From Flavobacteriaceae bacterium (GTDB taxonomy: Bacteria > Bacteroidota > Bacteroidia > Flavobacteriales > Flavobacteriaceae), in contig CANGIF010000003.1 of NCBI GenBank assembly GCA_947453885.1, positions 1-64,000 of the forward strand: a DNA stretch of 64,000 nucleotides, written 5' to 3'. The translations under genes and the position numbers were made by a program. Below are positions 53,955 through 63,685 of the stretch, in pieces. The notes under the pieces were generated by a model. It had not been told where the DNA came from. It did no database searches and was given only the letters and a program-made list of their open reading frames with translations. Each line of letters opens with the position of its first letter. Position 1 is the first letter of the stretch.

Positions 53955-55289
53955 TTAAAGATTTCGAACTGCATTTTTAAATTGTTCGCCACGATCTTCA
54001 TAGTTTTCAAACAAATCAAAACTAGCACAAGCTGGTGACAGTAAAACAGCATCTCCTTTTTCTGACAATCGTTGTGCTATTTTTACAGCATCATTCATAT
54101 TATCAGCCTCAATCATGATTTCAACAACATTCCCAAAAGTGTCAATTAACTTTTTATTGTCGATTCCTAAACAAATAATTGCTTTCACCTTTTCACGAAC
54201 AAGAGGCATTAATTCATTATAGTCATTGCCTTTATCAACCCCACCTACAATCCAAACTGTAGGTACTTTCATACTGTCTAAAGCAAAGAAAACCGAATTT
54301 ACATTTGTAGCCTTTGAGTCGTTAATATATTGAACGTTTTGAATTTTTAATACTTTTTCTAGTCGATGTTCAACTCCTTGAAAACTTGAAAGACTTTCGC
54401 GAATGGTTTTTTTTCGGATTTTCAACAAATTTGCCACCGAGGTAGCAGCCATAGCATTCTTCATATTATGTTTCCCTTCTAAAGCAATAGTTTCGGTATC
54501 CATAGTAAATTCTTCTTGATTGATGTTGATTTCCATAATTTTATTTTTTATAAAGGCACCTGTTTCAAATTGTTTATTTAATGAAAAAGGTAGTAATTGG
54601 GCTTTCGTTTTGTTTTTTTGAAACCATTTAAATGTGGCTTCGTCATCGGCATCATAAATCAAATAATCACTTTCGTTTTGATTGCTAGTTATTCGAAATT
54701 TTGACGCTATATAATTCTCATATTTATAGTCGTATCGGTCTAAATGATCGGGACTAATATTAGTTAAAATGGCAATATGGGGTTTAAATGTATCTATTCC
54801 GTCTAACTGAAAACTACTTAATTCCAACACATAATAATCGAATTGTTCCGTTGCTACTTGCCAAGCAAAACTTTTTCCAATGTTCCCTGCTAATCCAACA
54901 TTCAATCCTCCTTCTTTCAATAAATGATAGGTTAAAAGTGTCGTTGTTGTTTTGCCATTGCTTCCTGTGATTCCAATAATCATGGCTTGAGTAAAAGGAA
55001 ATGCAAATTCAATTTCGGAAACCACTGCTATTTTACATTCCATTATTTTTTTTACTATCGGCACTTTATCAGGAATTCCGGGGCTTTTCATTACCACCGT
55101 AGCATTTAAAATCAAAGATTCAGTATGTTGCTCTTCCTCCCACTCTATTTTATTTTCTATAAGCACATTTTTATAAGCGTCTTTTATTTTTCCAAAGTCA
55201 GAAACAAAAACGTCGTATCCTTTTTGCTTTCCTAAAATTGCTGTCCCTATTCCACTTTCACCTCCTCCTAAAATTACCAGTCTTTTCAT
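53955..55289 (-). CDS. murD: UDP-N-acetylmuramoylalanine--D-glutamate ligase MurD
   Basis: A 444-residue Mur ligase adding D-glutamate. It starts MKRLVILGGGESGIGTAILG, has the P-loop ITGSNGKTTTTLLTYHLL near 110-127, and ends in the C-terminal domain with LLSPACASFDLFENYEDRG, a MurD signature. It acts in the cytoplasm after MurC. It lies 19 bases upstream of ftsW. Confidence 0.96.
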   Translation of the reverse strand: MKRLVILGGGESGIGTAILGKQKGYDVFVSDFGKIKDAYKNVLIENKIEWEEEQHTESLILNATVVMKSPGIPDKVPIVKKIMECKIAVVSEIEFAFPFTQAMIIGITGSNGKTTTTLLTYHLLKEGGLNVGLAGNIGKSFAWQVATEQFDYYVLELSSFQLDGIDTFKPHIAILTNISPDHLDRYDYKYENYIASKFRITSNQNESDYLIYDADDEATFKWFQKNKTKAQLLPFSLNKQFETGAFIKNKIMEININQEEFTMDTETIALEGKHNMKNAMAATSVANLLKIRKKTIRESLSSFQGVEHRLEKVLKIQNVQYINDSKATNVNSVFFALDSMKVPTVWIVGGVDKGNDYNELMPLVREKVKAIICLGIDNKKLIDTFGNVVEIMIEADNMNDAVKIAQRLSEKGDAVLLSPACASFDLFENYEDRGEQFKNAVRNL

Positions 55290-55355
55290 TTCTTTAAAAT
55301 TTACTATTCATTACTAACTGTAATTATTAAAAACTTTTAAATACAATTCGCTTTC

Positions 55356-56585
55356 TTATCTTAATTTTAAAGTTACTATTGATAAAATGGCTAATAAAAT
55401 TGCAACTATCCAAAATCGGGTTACAATTTTACTTTCGTGATAGCCTTTCTTTTGATAATGATGATGAAGTGGCGACATCAAGAAAATCCTTCTTCCTTCT
55501 CCAAACCGTTTTTTGGTGTATTTAAAATAGCTTACTTGTGCCACAACTGAAAAATTTTCTGCTAAAAAAATCCCGCACAGTAAAGGAATTAACAATTCTT
55601 TTCGAGTTGCAATTGCTAGAACAGCAATGATTCCACCAATAGTTAAACTTCCAGTATCACCCATAAAAACAGAGGCTGGGTAGGAATTGTACCATAAAAA
55701 CCCAACTAAAGCCCCAACAAAAGCAGCAATAAAAACTGTCATTTCTCCAGAATTTGGAATGTACATGATGTTTAAGTAGCTCGATAAAATAATATTCCCT
55801 GAAAGAAATGTAAAAATTCCTAATGCTACTACCGAAACTGCCGATGTACCTGCAGCAAGCCCATCTATGCCATCTGTTAAGTTAGCACCATTAGACACTG
55901 CGGTAATTATAAAAATTACAATTGGAATAAAAACGAGCCATGCCCATTTTTCATAATCACCTCCCAAAAAGGAAAGTACTTGTGCGTAATCAAACTCATT
56001 ATTTTTTACAAAAGGAATAGTTGTCGCAGTTGATTTTTCGTAAACTGGTGCAGCTTTAATCATGCTTTCTGTTTGATTCAATCGAATATCCGCTTTTTTA
56101 ATATCAGTTCTAATGGTTACACCAGGATGAAAATACAAAACAGATCCTACTATTAATCCCAAGCCTACCTGTCCTACAACTTTAAAAATACCCTTTAATC
56201 CTTCTTTGTCTTTTTTAAATATTTTGATGTAATCGTCAATAAAACCAATTGTTCCCATCCAAAGGGTCGTTACAATTAACAGTACTATATAAATGTTGTC
56301 TAATTTTGTCAACAATAAAACGGGTATCAATGTCGCAAAAATGATAATTAATCCTCCCATCGTCGGTGTTCCTGCCTTTTGTGTTTGCCCTTCAAGTCCC
56401 AATTCTCGAACCGTTTCACCCACTTGTTGGTTTCTTAGAAAGGTAATAATTCTTTTTCCGAAAATAGTTGAAAGTAATAACGATAGTATTACTGCTAGAG
56501 CTGATCTAAAAGTAATGTACTGAAAAACACCCGCTCCTGGCATGTTTAATGTTTTATCTAAGTATTCAAATAAATAGTAGAGCAT
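55356..56585 (-). CDS. mraY: Phospho-N-acetylmuramoyl-pentapeptide transferase MraY
   Basis: A 409-residue polytopic enzyme that makes lipid I from UDP-MurNAc-pentapeptide. Signatures are [53 protein letters not shown] and the C-terminal [11 protein letters not shown]. An insertion of about 60 residues (near 150-210) enlarges it relative to the E. coli protein, as is usual in Bacteroidetes. It follows murE by 21 bases. Confidence 0.96.
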   Translation of the reverse strand: MLYYLFEYLDKTLNMPGAGVFQYITFRSALAVILSLLLSTIFGKRIITFLRNQQVGETVRELGLEGQTQKAGTPTMGGLIIIFATLIPVLLLTKLDNIYIVLLIVTTLWMGTIGFIDDYIKIFKKDKEGLKGIFKVVGQVGLGLIVGSVLYFHPGVTIRTDIKKADIRLNQTESMIKAAPVYEKSTATTIPFVKNNEFDYAQVLSFLGGDYEKWAWLVFIPIVIFIITAVSNGANLTDGIDGLAAGTSAVSVVALGIFTFLSGNIILSSYLNIMYIPNSGEMTVFIAAFVGALVGFLWYNSYPASVFMGDTGSLTIGGIIAVLAIATRKELLIPLLCGIFLAENFSVVAQVSYFKYTKKRFGEGRRIFLMSPLHHHYQKKGYHESKIVTRFWIVAILLAILSIVTLKLR

Positions 56586-56606
56586 ATTAATTTGGTTTTA
56601 GTTGGT

Positions 56607-58073
56607 TTAAGCTTCTAGTTGTGTTAAAAATGCTGTAACAAGTGCCATGTCATCAAAGTCGTATTTAACGCCTTTTATTTCTTGATATGTTTCATGCCCT
56701 TTTCCTGCTATTAGAATAATATCGTTGGGTTGTGCCATTTGACAAGCGGTTTTAATAGCTTGTTTTCTATCGGAAATAGTTACTGTTTTTTTGAAATGCT
56801 GGGGTTCAACCCCGGCTTCCATTTCCGAAAGTATCGTTTCTGGATCTTCCGATCTAGGATTGTCAGAGGTTAAGATAACTTTGTCACTTAAAGTAGCAGC
56901 ACAATTTGCCATAATTGGTCGTTTGGTTTTGTCTCTATCTCCACCACAACCTACAACTGTTATTAACTGTTCGTTTTTTGTCCGAATGTCATTAATAGTT
57001 TTTAAAACATTTTCCAATGCATCGGGCGTGTGAGCATAGTCCACAATAGCAGTAATTTTATTGTCAGAAACAATATATTGAAACCGTCCAGAAACACTTT
57101 CCAATTTGGACAACAAACGCAACACCTCTAATTTATCCAAGCCTAATTCCACTGCCGTACCGAAAATTGCCAAAACATTATATGCATTAAAAGTACCTAT
57201 TAATCGCACCCAAACTTCCTGATCATTCACCTTGAGAAGCAAACCTGATAGCTGACTTTCTAATATTTGTGCTCTATAATCGGCATAATTTTTTAATGCA
57301 TACGTCAATTTACGTGCATTCGTATTTTGAAACATTACCGCTCCGTTTTTATCATCACTATTCGTTAACGCAAAAGCCGTTTTGGGTAGGTTATCAAAAA
57401 AAGTTTTCTTTACATCTCGGTATTCTGCAAAAGTAGGATGATAATCTAAATGATCATGAGTTAAGTTGGTAAACACACCACCCTCAAACTGCAATCCTTC
57501 TGATCGTTTTTGGTGAATCCCATGTGAACTCACTTCCATAAAACAGAATTCACAGTTTGCTTTAACCATTTCATTCAAATAAAAATTTATTGTTAATGAG
57601 TCTGGAGTAGTGTGTGTTGCTTTAAATTCTACATCATCAACCATGATTTTCACAGTAGAAAGTAAACCAACTTTATATCCCGCTTTTTTAAATAATTGGT
57701 ATAATAAGGATGCAATAGTTGTTTTACCGTTAGTTCCCGTAATTCCAACCAAACGCAACTTAGCGGACGGATTTTCATAAAAATTAGTAGCCAAACATGC
57801 CAATGCTGAATTAGCGTCCTTTACCTGAATGTAGGTAACTCCCGTAATAATTAAATTAGGGAAAGTTTCGCAAACTATCGTTGTTGCTCCTTGGTTAATA
57901 GCTTTTTCAATAAAATCGTGTCCGTCAGACAATGTGCCTTTTATAGCTATAAACAAATCGTCCTCGCCTATTTTTCTCGAATCGAATGCAATTTTACGAA
58001 CTACAACTTCCGTTGAACCTTTTACCGCTTCAATTGCTACTTTGTATAATATGTCTTTTAATAATTTGTCCAT
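56607..58073 (-). CDS. murE: MurE, UDP-MurNAc-tripeptide synthetase (meso-DAP type)
   Basis: A 488-residue Mur ligase. The P-loop is GITGTNGKTTIASLLYQLF near 109-127, and the substrate-selecting motif DNPRSEDPE is the meso-diaminopimelate-type DNPR. The wall peptide is therefore expected to carry meso-DAP. It lies between ftsI (120-base gap with hairpins) and mraY. Confidence 0.96.
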   Translation of the reverse strand: MDKLLKDILYKVAIEAVKGSTEVVVRKIAFDSRKIGEDDLFIAIKGTLSDGHDFIEKAINQGATTIVCETFPNLIITGVTYIQVKDANSALACLATNFYENPSAKLRLVGITGTNGKTTIASLLYQLFKKAGYKVGLLSTVKIMVDDVEFKATHTTPDSLTINFYLNEMVKANCEFCFMEVSSHGIHQKRSEGLQFEGGVFTNLTHDHLDYHPTFAEYRDVKKTFFDNLPKTAFALTNSDDKNGAVMFQNTNARKLTYALKNYADYRAQILESQLSGLLLKVNDQEVWVRLIGTFNAYNVLAIFGTAVELGLDKLEVLRLLSKLESVSGRFQYIVSDNKITAIVDYAHTPDALENVLKTINDIRTKNEQLITVVGCGGDRDKTKRPIMANCAATLSDKVILTSDNPRSEDPETILSEMEAGVEPQHFKKTVTISDRKQAIKTACQMAQPNDIILIAGKGHETYQEIKGVKYDFDDMALVTAFLTQLEA

Positions 58074-58152
58074 TCAATTTTAATTATGAATAATTAATAG
58101 CTATTCAAAATCGATCGTATCTATTCGTTTTCCAGTATATTGTAATTACATA

Positions 58153-58195
58153 AAATTCATTAACATGATTAATGAATTTAGAACAGAAATCTGTT
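58153..58195 (-). other. Two hairpins between ftsI and murE
   Basis: In the 120-base gap, AAATTCATTAA/TTAATGAATTT (58153-58163 and 58169-58179) is a perfect 11-bp stem. AACAGA/TCTGTT (58182-58195) is a second dyad overlapping the ftsI stop. No T-run follows on the minus strand, so a full terminator is unlikely; they may process or stabilise the transcript. Confidence 0.5.
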
Positions 58196-60197
58196 ACGAC
58201 AATTCCAAAACTACAGTCATGTTTTTATCTACAGCCATACCTGCCTGTATCGATTGACTTTTCACTTTTCCAATTCCTTTAACTTTAACTTTAACACCTA
58301 AATTGCCCAAAAGCGCCACTGCATCCATACCTGACATGCCTTTTAGATTTGGGATAAACTTTAAATTGGCTTGTATTTTACTATCATAGACCGCATACGA
58401 TTGTTCCTGATTGGCATATTTTTTTTCCAGTTTTTTTATTTCGTTAGTAGTTGGTGAATCGGTAAATATCTTTTGAGCTATCCTTTTGAATACTGGCCCA
58501 GCCACATCGGCACCATAATAATTGTTGTTGACTGTACTAGGTTTATGAACTACCACTATACAAGAATACATCGGACTTTCAGCAGGGAAATAACCCACAA
58601 ACGACGAGGCGTAATATTTGTTTGCTCCTCCGTCTTTTGCATAATCAACTTGTGCTGTACCCGTTTTGCCGGCCATTGAAAAATCTTTAGAATACAACGC
58701 TTTTGCCGTTCCTTTTTTAACTACATTTTGCATAACCGCTTTTAATTTTGCAATAGTTTCTGTAGAACATACTTTTGGGTTTAGTATAACTGGTTGAAAC
58801 TTTTTTATGGTTTTGTTCCACTCCTTAATTTCTGTAATAAATTGTGGTTTAACCATTACACCATTATTCGCGACTGAATTATAATAAGTCAGTGTTTGTA
58901 GTGGCGTTATGGAAACGCCATAGCCAAATGCCATCCAAGGCAATGACAAGTTAGACCAGTTTTTGTCGGTTGGTTGTGGAACAATTGGATAACCTTCTCC
59001 TTTAAATGGCAATCCCAATCGTTTGTTTAACCCATAAGAATTGACATGATTAACAAATTGCGAAGGATTGTTTCTATAATTATTATAAACCGCTTGAACC
59101 ATAACCGTGTTTGACGATATTTCAAATCCTCGTGCCAACGAAATAATTTGTTCGCCTCCCCTGTGAGAGTCTTCAACTTTTCTTCCAGAAATAGTAATTA
59201 GTCCTCCCTTTCTATCAAAAATAGCACTTGTATCAATTTTCTTGTCTTCTAAAAGAGTCATTAAATCAACCAATTTATAGGTAGAACCCGGCTCATGCGA
59301 TTCTGAAACTGCATAATTAATAGTTTCATAGTACGATCCGTCTGTTGCTCTTCCTAAATTAGAAATGGCTTTTACAAAACCTGTTTTTGTTTCCATAACC
59401 ACCACACATCCGTGATCGGCTTGGTACAACTCCAATTGCTTCAACAATGCATGATGCGCAATATCCTGAATGTAAACATCTAATGTTGAAATAACATCAT
59501 AACCATCTTTTGGCTCTACTTCGTTCACATCTTGAATGGGTTTCCACTGTCCTTTTGCAATTTTTTGTTTCAAAACACGACCGTCTTTACCGTTCAAATA
59601 GGATCCAAAAGCACCTTCTATTCCTACTTGTGCTTTTCTGCCATTTTCGTCAATTCGGTCATACCCAATTGTACGTTCTGCAATAACTCCTATTGGATGC
59701 TCCCTTACCGTTCTTTGTTCGGTAATTAAACCTCCTTTATACGCTCCTAAATTAAAAAGTGGAAAGCTTTTTACTCTAATATATTCGGTATAACTCAAGT
59801 CTTTTGCAACTAGAAAAAACCGATTTTTGGTTGTTCTTGCTTTTCTAAATTCCAATTGAAAAAAACTACTCGATTTTCCAAACATTTGTGCCAAAGAATC
59901 GGACAGCCCTTTAATGTGTTTTTCGAAATTTGCCGATTTTGGTGCTATTGCATCAAACCGAATGTTATAATTTGGTATTGAAGTTGCCAATAAACTCCCG
60001 TCAGCTGAATAAATATTGCCTTTATTGGCAGGAATAACAAAATTTTTAACTGTTCGTTCCTTAGCTAGTTTTTTGTAATAAGCACCATGAACCCACTGTA
60101 TATTAGTGAGTTTAACCAAAATTGCAACCGCTACAAAAAACAGTACTAAAGCAACAAGGTATATACGGTATGAGATATTTTTATCTGCTACTTCCAT
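58194..60197 (-). CDS. ftsI: FtsI-type division transpeptidase (PBP) with PASTA domain
   Basis: A 667-residue class B penicillin-binding protein. An N-terminal membrane anchor (about 11-30) is followed by the PBP dimer domain and the transpeptidase with active-site STYK at 305-308, SSN at 361-363 and KTGT at 511-514. The last 60 residues (PNLKGMSGMDAVALLGNLGV...) form one PASTA domain. It cross-links septal peptidoglycan with FtsW. Its start overlaps the end of ftsL by 10 bases. Confidence 0.96.
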   Translation of the reverse strand: MEVADKNISYRIYLVALVLFFVAVAILVKLTNIQWVHGAYYKKLAKERTVKNFVIPANKGNIYSADGSLLATSIPNYNIRFDAIAPKSANFEKHIKGLSDSLAQMFGKSSSFFQLEFRKARTTKNRFFLVAKDLSYTEYIRVKSFPLFNLGAYKGGLITEQRTVREHPIGVIAERTIGYDRIDENGRKAQVGIEGAFGSYLNGKDGRVLKQKIAKGQWKPIQDVNEVEPKDGYDVISTLDVYIQDIAHHALLKQLELYQADHGCVVVMETKTGFVKAISNLGRATDGSYYETINYAVSESHEPGSTYKLVDLMTLLEDKKIDTSAIFDRKGGLITISGRKVEDSHRGGEQIISLARGFEISSNTVMVQAVYNNYRNNPSQFVNHVNSYGLNKRLGLPFKGEGYPIVPQPTDKNWSNLSLPWMAFGYGVSITPLQTLTYYNSVANNGVMVKPQFITEIKEWNKTIKKFQPVILNPKVCSTETIAKLKAVMQNVVKKGTAKALYSKDFSMAGKTGTAQVDYAKDGGANKYYASSFVGYFPAESPMYSCIVVVHKPSTVNNNYYGADVAGPVFKRIAQKIFTDSPTTNEIKKLEKKYANQEQSYAVYDSKIQANLKFIPNLKGMSGMDAVALLGNLGVKVKVKGIGKVKSQSIQAGMAVDKNMTVVLELS

Positions 60198-60547
60198 GGT
60201 TTAATTTGTTCCAAAAAACTTTTTTCAGGTTCTTTTTTAACTTTTATTTTCACAGGTGGTACTGACGATGGCACTACACCTTTTGCTTCCATTGCAGTTG
60301 AAACCGTCGATTCCATTTTTAATTTCATTAACTCCGAGCGTCGATCTACAAATTTTGACCGAAGTTCTTTGACTTCATTATTTAAAGCGATTATCTTAAA
60401 TATTTTTTGTTCAAATCGTTGTGTATTTGCAATCATTATTATTGCTAAGACTATTAGAAAAACTATGAAACGCCAATTTCTAGTTGCGTTTGCATCTTCA
60501 TTAATTAAAAACCGAGCTTTTAATAAATCTAACACACCGTTTTTCAT
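60188..60547 (-). CDS. ftsL: FtsL-like division protein
   Basis: The 119-residue bitopic protein has a membrane helix (RFIVFLIVLAIIMIA, about 27-41) and a predicted periplasmic coiled coil (NNEVKELRSKFVDRRSELMK). It occupies the usual ftsL position between rsmH (4-base gap) and ftsI (10-base overlap). Sequence conservation of FtsL is low, so the call rests on topology and context. Confidence 0.82.
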   Translation of the reverse strand: MKNGVLDLLKARFLINEDANATRNWRFIVFLIVLAIIMIANTQRFEQKIFKIIALNNEVKELRSKFVDRRSELMKLKMESTVSTAMEAKGVVPSSVPPVKIKVKKEPEKSFLEQIKPWK

Positions 60548-60551
60548 AAGT

Positions 60552-61448
60552 TTACAGTTTTGCAGCTATTCTTAATTTTGCACTTCTAGCTCTATTGTTA
60601 ACTTTAATTTCAGCAGCATTAGGAACAACTAGTTTTCCGATGGTTTTAAATGGTACTGAGAAATTACCGTAAAAATCTTTTTCTGGTTCCCCTTCAAATA
60701 AGCCGTTTTTCATGAATCTTTTTACCAATCGATCTTCTAAAGAATGATAGGAAATTATACTTAACCGACCATTAGTATTTAATATTTCAAGAGATTGTTC
60801 AAGAAACTCCTTTAAAACTTCCATTTCTTGATTGACTTCAATTCGAATAGCTTGATACATTTGAGCTAAAATTTTATGACTTTTATGGGCAGGCAAAAAA
60901 CGACTTACAATTTCTTTAAAATGCTCTGTATTTTTAATTGGTTCAACCTGTCTTGCTTCCACAATGGTTTTAGTTATTGCAGTTGCATTTGTTAATTCGC
61001 CATAATCCGCAAAAACATTTCTTAATGAAATTTCATCATATTCATTTAATACTTTAAACGCATTTAGTTCATTTCGTTGACTCATACGCATGTCTAATTC
61101 AGCTTCAAATCGTGTTGAAAATCCACGTTCAGCAACATCAAACTGATGTGAAGACACTCCTAAGTCTGCTAAAATTCCATCTACTTTTTTAATGTTGTGA
61201 AAACGTAAAAACCGTTTTATATATCTAAAGTTTTCGTTAATAAGAACAAACCGACTGTCGTCTATAACATTAGCAAGCGCATCTTCATCTTGATCAAATG
61301 CAAATAGCTTTCCATTTGGCCCTAGTCTGTTTAAAATTTCTTTCGAATGACCTCCGCCACCAAATGTAACATCGACATAAACACCATTAGGGTTAATAAG
61401 TAACCCATCAATAGATTCATGAAGTAAAACAGGATTATGATATTCCAT
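60552..61448 (-). CDS. rsmH: 16S rRNA (cytosine(1402)-N(4))-methyltransferase RsmH
   Basis: Starting at the ATG at 61448 (MEYHNPVLLHESIDGLL), the protein has 298 residues; an earlier in-frame ATG at 61460 would add four. The SAM motif is YVDVTFGGGGHSKEIL and the family signature is LADLGVSSHQFDVAERGFS. The catalytic-side motif ISYHSLEDRLVKRFMK follows. It overlaps the end of mraZ by 14 bases, suggesting coupling. Confidence 0.95.
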   Translation of the reverse strand: MEYHNPVLLHESIDGLLINPNGVYVDVTFGGGGHSKEILNRLGPNGKLFAFDQDEDALANVIDDSRFVLINENFRYIKRFLRFHNIKKVDGILADLGVSSHQFDVAERGFSTRFEAELDMRMSQRNELNAFKVLNEYDEISLRNVFADYGELTNATAITKTIVEARQVEPIKNTEHFKEIVSRFLPAHKSHKILAQMYQAIRIEVNQEMEVLKEFLEQSLEILNTNGRLSIISYHSLEDRLVKRFMKNGLFEGEPEKDFYGNFSVPFKTIGKLVVPNAAEIKVNNRARSAKLRIAAKL

Positions 61449-61908
61449 CTTCAAAGTCATTTAAATTTCCCATTACATCTTCTGCCAAATCTGCAAAATC
61501 AACAACAGAATCGTCAATTGATTTTTCATACAAATCTTTATCCCATATTTCAATAATTGTGACTGCTGAAGACAAAACTAAATCTTTAGAAAAAGTAGCA
61601 AAAACCACAAGATCTTTTGGAACTAACAATCTACCTAAAGCATCTATTTCTACCATTTTTACACCAGCCGTAAAGCGACGTATAAAATCATTGTTCTTTT
61701 TTACAAATCGATTAAGCTTATTAATTTTTTGCATCATTAAATTCCACTCACTCATTGGATACAACTCCAAACAGGGTTGAAAAACAGAACGCTTCAAAAC
61801 AAAACCATCCTGCAAAGAGGCTGCAAGTTGCTTTTTTATTGCAACTGGCAAAAGCAACCTGCCTTTGGTGTCTATTTTACATTCGTATGTTCCAACTAAA
61901 GAATTCAA
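61435..61908 (-). CDS. mraZ: Transcriptional regulator MraZ
   Basis: The 157-residue protein has two SpoVT/AbrB-like halves with the paired signatures CKIDTKGRLLLPVAIKKQL (about 10-28) and MVEIDALGRLLVPKDLVVFA (about 85-104). MraZ represses the dcw cluster by binding repeats upstream of its own gene, and such repeats are present at 61958-61981. It is the first gene of the cluster. Confidence 0.95.
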   Translation of the reverse strand: MNSLVGTYECKIDTKGRLLLPVAIKKQLAASLQDGFVLKRSVFQPCLELYPMSEWNLMMQKINKLNRFVKKNNDFIRRFTAGVKMVEIDALGRLLVPKDLVVFATFSKDLVLSSAVTIIEIWDKDLYEKSIDDSVVDFADLAEDVMGNLNDFEDGIS

Positions 61909-61937
61909 AACAATTTTTTTTATAATTGATAGTTGAG

Positions 61938-61945
61938 CAAAAATA
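61938..61945 (-). promoter_or_regulatory. -7 element TATTTTTG for the mraZ operon
   Basis: A full TAnnTTTG match on the minus strand, 29 bases before the mraZ ATG. A TTG (61963-61961) lies 15 bases upstream, slightly closer than usual, and falls inside the GTGG boxes. Confidence 0.55.
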
Positions 61946-61957
61946 TAAAATTATTTA

Positions 61958-61981
61958 CCACAATTAACCACTTATTACCAC
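61958..61981 (-). promoter_or_regulatory. MraZ operator: three GTGG boxes at 10-base period
   Basis: On the minus strand GTGGTAATAA, GTGGTTAATT and GTGGTAAATA follow each other, so GTGG recurs with an exact 10-base period (CCAC at 61958, 61968 and 61978 on the plus strand). MraZ elsewhere binds direct repeats of TGGG or AAAGTGG type with the same one-helical-turn spacing. The boxes overlap the expected -33 region, fitting autorepression. Confidence 0.75.
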
Positions 61982-62243
61982 TTTGTTGATAAGTTTTGCC
62001 GTATTTGTCCAAAAAAGGCTAAAACATAGCTATTCAAAAGGTTGCCCTTTTAAAAAAAAACATGTCTAAAACACTAAAAACAGCATTCTAAAAATTGGAT
62101 TTAACGAAAAAAAACTCTGTAAAAGTGGTTTTATAAATTTTAATTAAATTTTATTAAGTAGAAAATCAACTTCCTTAGGGTTATTTTAAAATTTGTTTTT
62201 TAATAAAAATTGAATGTAAAATTCGTTTTTATCAATAAAGTTC

Positions 62244-62251
62244 TATATTTG
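62244..62251 (+). promoter_or_regulatory. -7 element TATATTTG for the hydrolase gene
   Basis: A full TAnnTTTG match 27 bases before the ATG at 62279. It places the transcript start near 62257, which supports the inner ATG over a TTG at 62258 as the start. Confidence 0.5.
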
Positions 62252-62278
62252 TGAAAATTGAAAAGGCAAGAAAATTTA

Positions 62279-63043
62279 ATGGAAAGTAACTTTAAAAAAG
62301 AAGGAAGATACAGCTATTTTGAAAAGGGGGAAGGAACTCCAATTGTGATTTTGCACGGACTAATGGGAGGTTTGAGTAATTTCGACGAAGTGGCTTCCTA
62401 TTTTTCAGTTAAAGGGTATAAAGTTATAATTCCTGAACTACCTCTTTACACTCAAAATATCTTAAAAACCAACGTTAAGGCTTTTTCAAGATATGTTAAA
62501 GATTTTATAACTTTTAAAGGGCTAGATCGAGTAATTTTATTAGGTAATTCACTTGGTGGGCATATTGCTTTGTACCATACAAAAATGTATCCAGAAAAAG
62601 TAGGTGGGCTAATAATAACAGGAAGTTCAGGTCTTTACGAAAGTGCCATGGGGGATAGTTATCCAAAAAGAGGCGACTACGAATACATTCAAAAGAAAGC
62701 TGAAGCAGTTTTTTACGACCCAAAAATTGCTACTAAAGAAATGGTTGATGAAATATTTGAAATAGTAAACGATAGAATGAAAGTTTTAAAAACGTTGACT
62801 ATTGCAAAAAGTGCAATCCGTCATAATATGGCTAAAGATTTACCAAAAATGCATGTAAAAACATGTTTAGTTTGGGGGAAAAATGACAACGTTACGCCTC
62901 CAGAAGTTGCGGAAGAATTTCATAAATTAATGCCAAATTCTTCTTTGTATTGGATAGATAAATGTGGTCATGCAGCGATGATGGAACAGCCAGAAGAATT
63001 CAATAAAATTGTTGAAAAATGGCTAATTGAAAATCATTTATAA
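62279..63043 (+). CDS. Alpha/beta-fold hydrolase
   Basis: The ATG at 62279 gives a 254-residue cytoplasmic protein. It has the oxyanion-hole motif VILHGLMGGLSNF (about 23-35), the nucleophile elbow LLGNSLGGHIAL with S91, an acidic residue in VWGKNDNVTPPE and the catalytic histidine in KCGHAAMMEQPEEF. Substrate cannot be inferred; the family includes esterases, lipases and C-C hydrolases. It is followed by engB 21 bases downstream on the same strand, so they likely form one unit. Confidence 0.9.
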   Translation: MESNFKKEGRYSYFEKGEGTPIVILHGLMGGLSNFDEVASYFSVKGYKVIIPELPLYTQNILKTNVKAFSRYVKDFITFKGLDRVILLGNSLGGHIALYHTKMYPEKVGGLIITGSSGLYESAMGDSYPKRGDYEYIQKKAEAVFYDPKIATKEMVDEIFEIVNDRMKVLKTLTIAKSAIRHNMAKDLPKMHVKTCLVWGKNDNVTPPEVAEEFHKLMPNSSLYWIDKCGHAAMMEQPEEFNKIVEKWLIENHL

Positions 63044-63064
63044 CTATTAAATTGAGCGAATAAA

Positions 63065-63685
63065 ATGAAAATCAACACTGCCGAATTTATTATTAGCAAT
63101 TCCGAAGTTAGCAAATGTCCATTAGATTTTTTGCCTGAATATGCTTTTATTGGACGTTCAAATGTTGGTAAGTCATCTTTAATCAACATGTTAACAAATC
63201 ATAAAAATTTAGCTAAAACTTCTGGTAGACCAGGGAAAACTCAATTAATAAATCATTTTAAAATTAATAATAATTGGTTTTTAGTTGATTTACCAGGCTA
63301 TGGTTTTGCAAAAGTTTCTAAAAAAACAAAACAGGTTTTTCAACAATTCATAACCGATTATTTTGAAAAAAGAGAACAATTAGTATGTGCTTTTGTTTTA
63401 ATTGATATACGTCACGAAGCACAAAATATAGATATTGAATTTATGGCTTATATGGGCGAGAGTGAGATTCCGTTTTGTATTATTTTTACTAAAGCAGATA
63501 AAATTAGCAAAGTAAAAATAGCATCTCATATTGCAGCTTATAAAAAACAAATGCTAATGAACGATTGGTCTGAAATGCCTCATTACTTTGTAACATCATC
63601 AACTGAAGGAATCGGTAAAGAAGAATTACTTACTTATATTGACCAAGTAAATCAAGAGGTTTTTAAAAACAATGCTTCATTTTAA
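63065..63685 (+). CDS. engB: Ribosome biogenesis GTPase EngB (YihA/YsxC)
   Basis: A 206-residue TRAFAC GTPase needed for large ribosomal subunit assembly. Motifs: G1 GRSNVGKSSL (30-39), G2 threonine in GRPGKTQLINHF, G3 DLPGYGFAKV, G4 FTKADK. The length is typical. It follows the hydrolase gene closely and ends directly against the stop of the convergent apbE with no intervening base. Confidence 0.96.
   Translation: MKINTAEFIISNSEVSKCPLDFLPEYAFIGRSNVGKSSLINMLTNHKNLAKTSGRPGKTQLINHFKINNNWFLVDLPGYGFAKVSKKTKQVFQQFITDYFEKREQLVCAFVLIDIRHEAQNIDIEFMAYMGESEIPFCIIFTKADKISKVKIASHIAAYKKQMLMNDWSEMPHYFVTSSTEGIGKEELLTYIDQVNQEVFKNNASF

Larger units (their letters stand above)
61909..62243. other. Divergent intergenic region of mraZ and the hydrolase gene
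   Basis: Besides the mraZ promoter element and the three GTGG boxes, this A/T-rich stretch shows nothing I can name. The part from 61990 to 62240 contains no gene or repeat that I can support. Confidence 0.5.
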
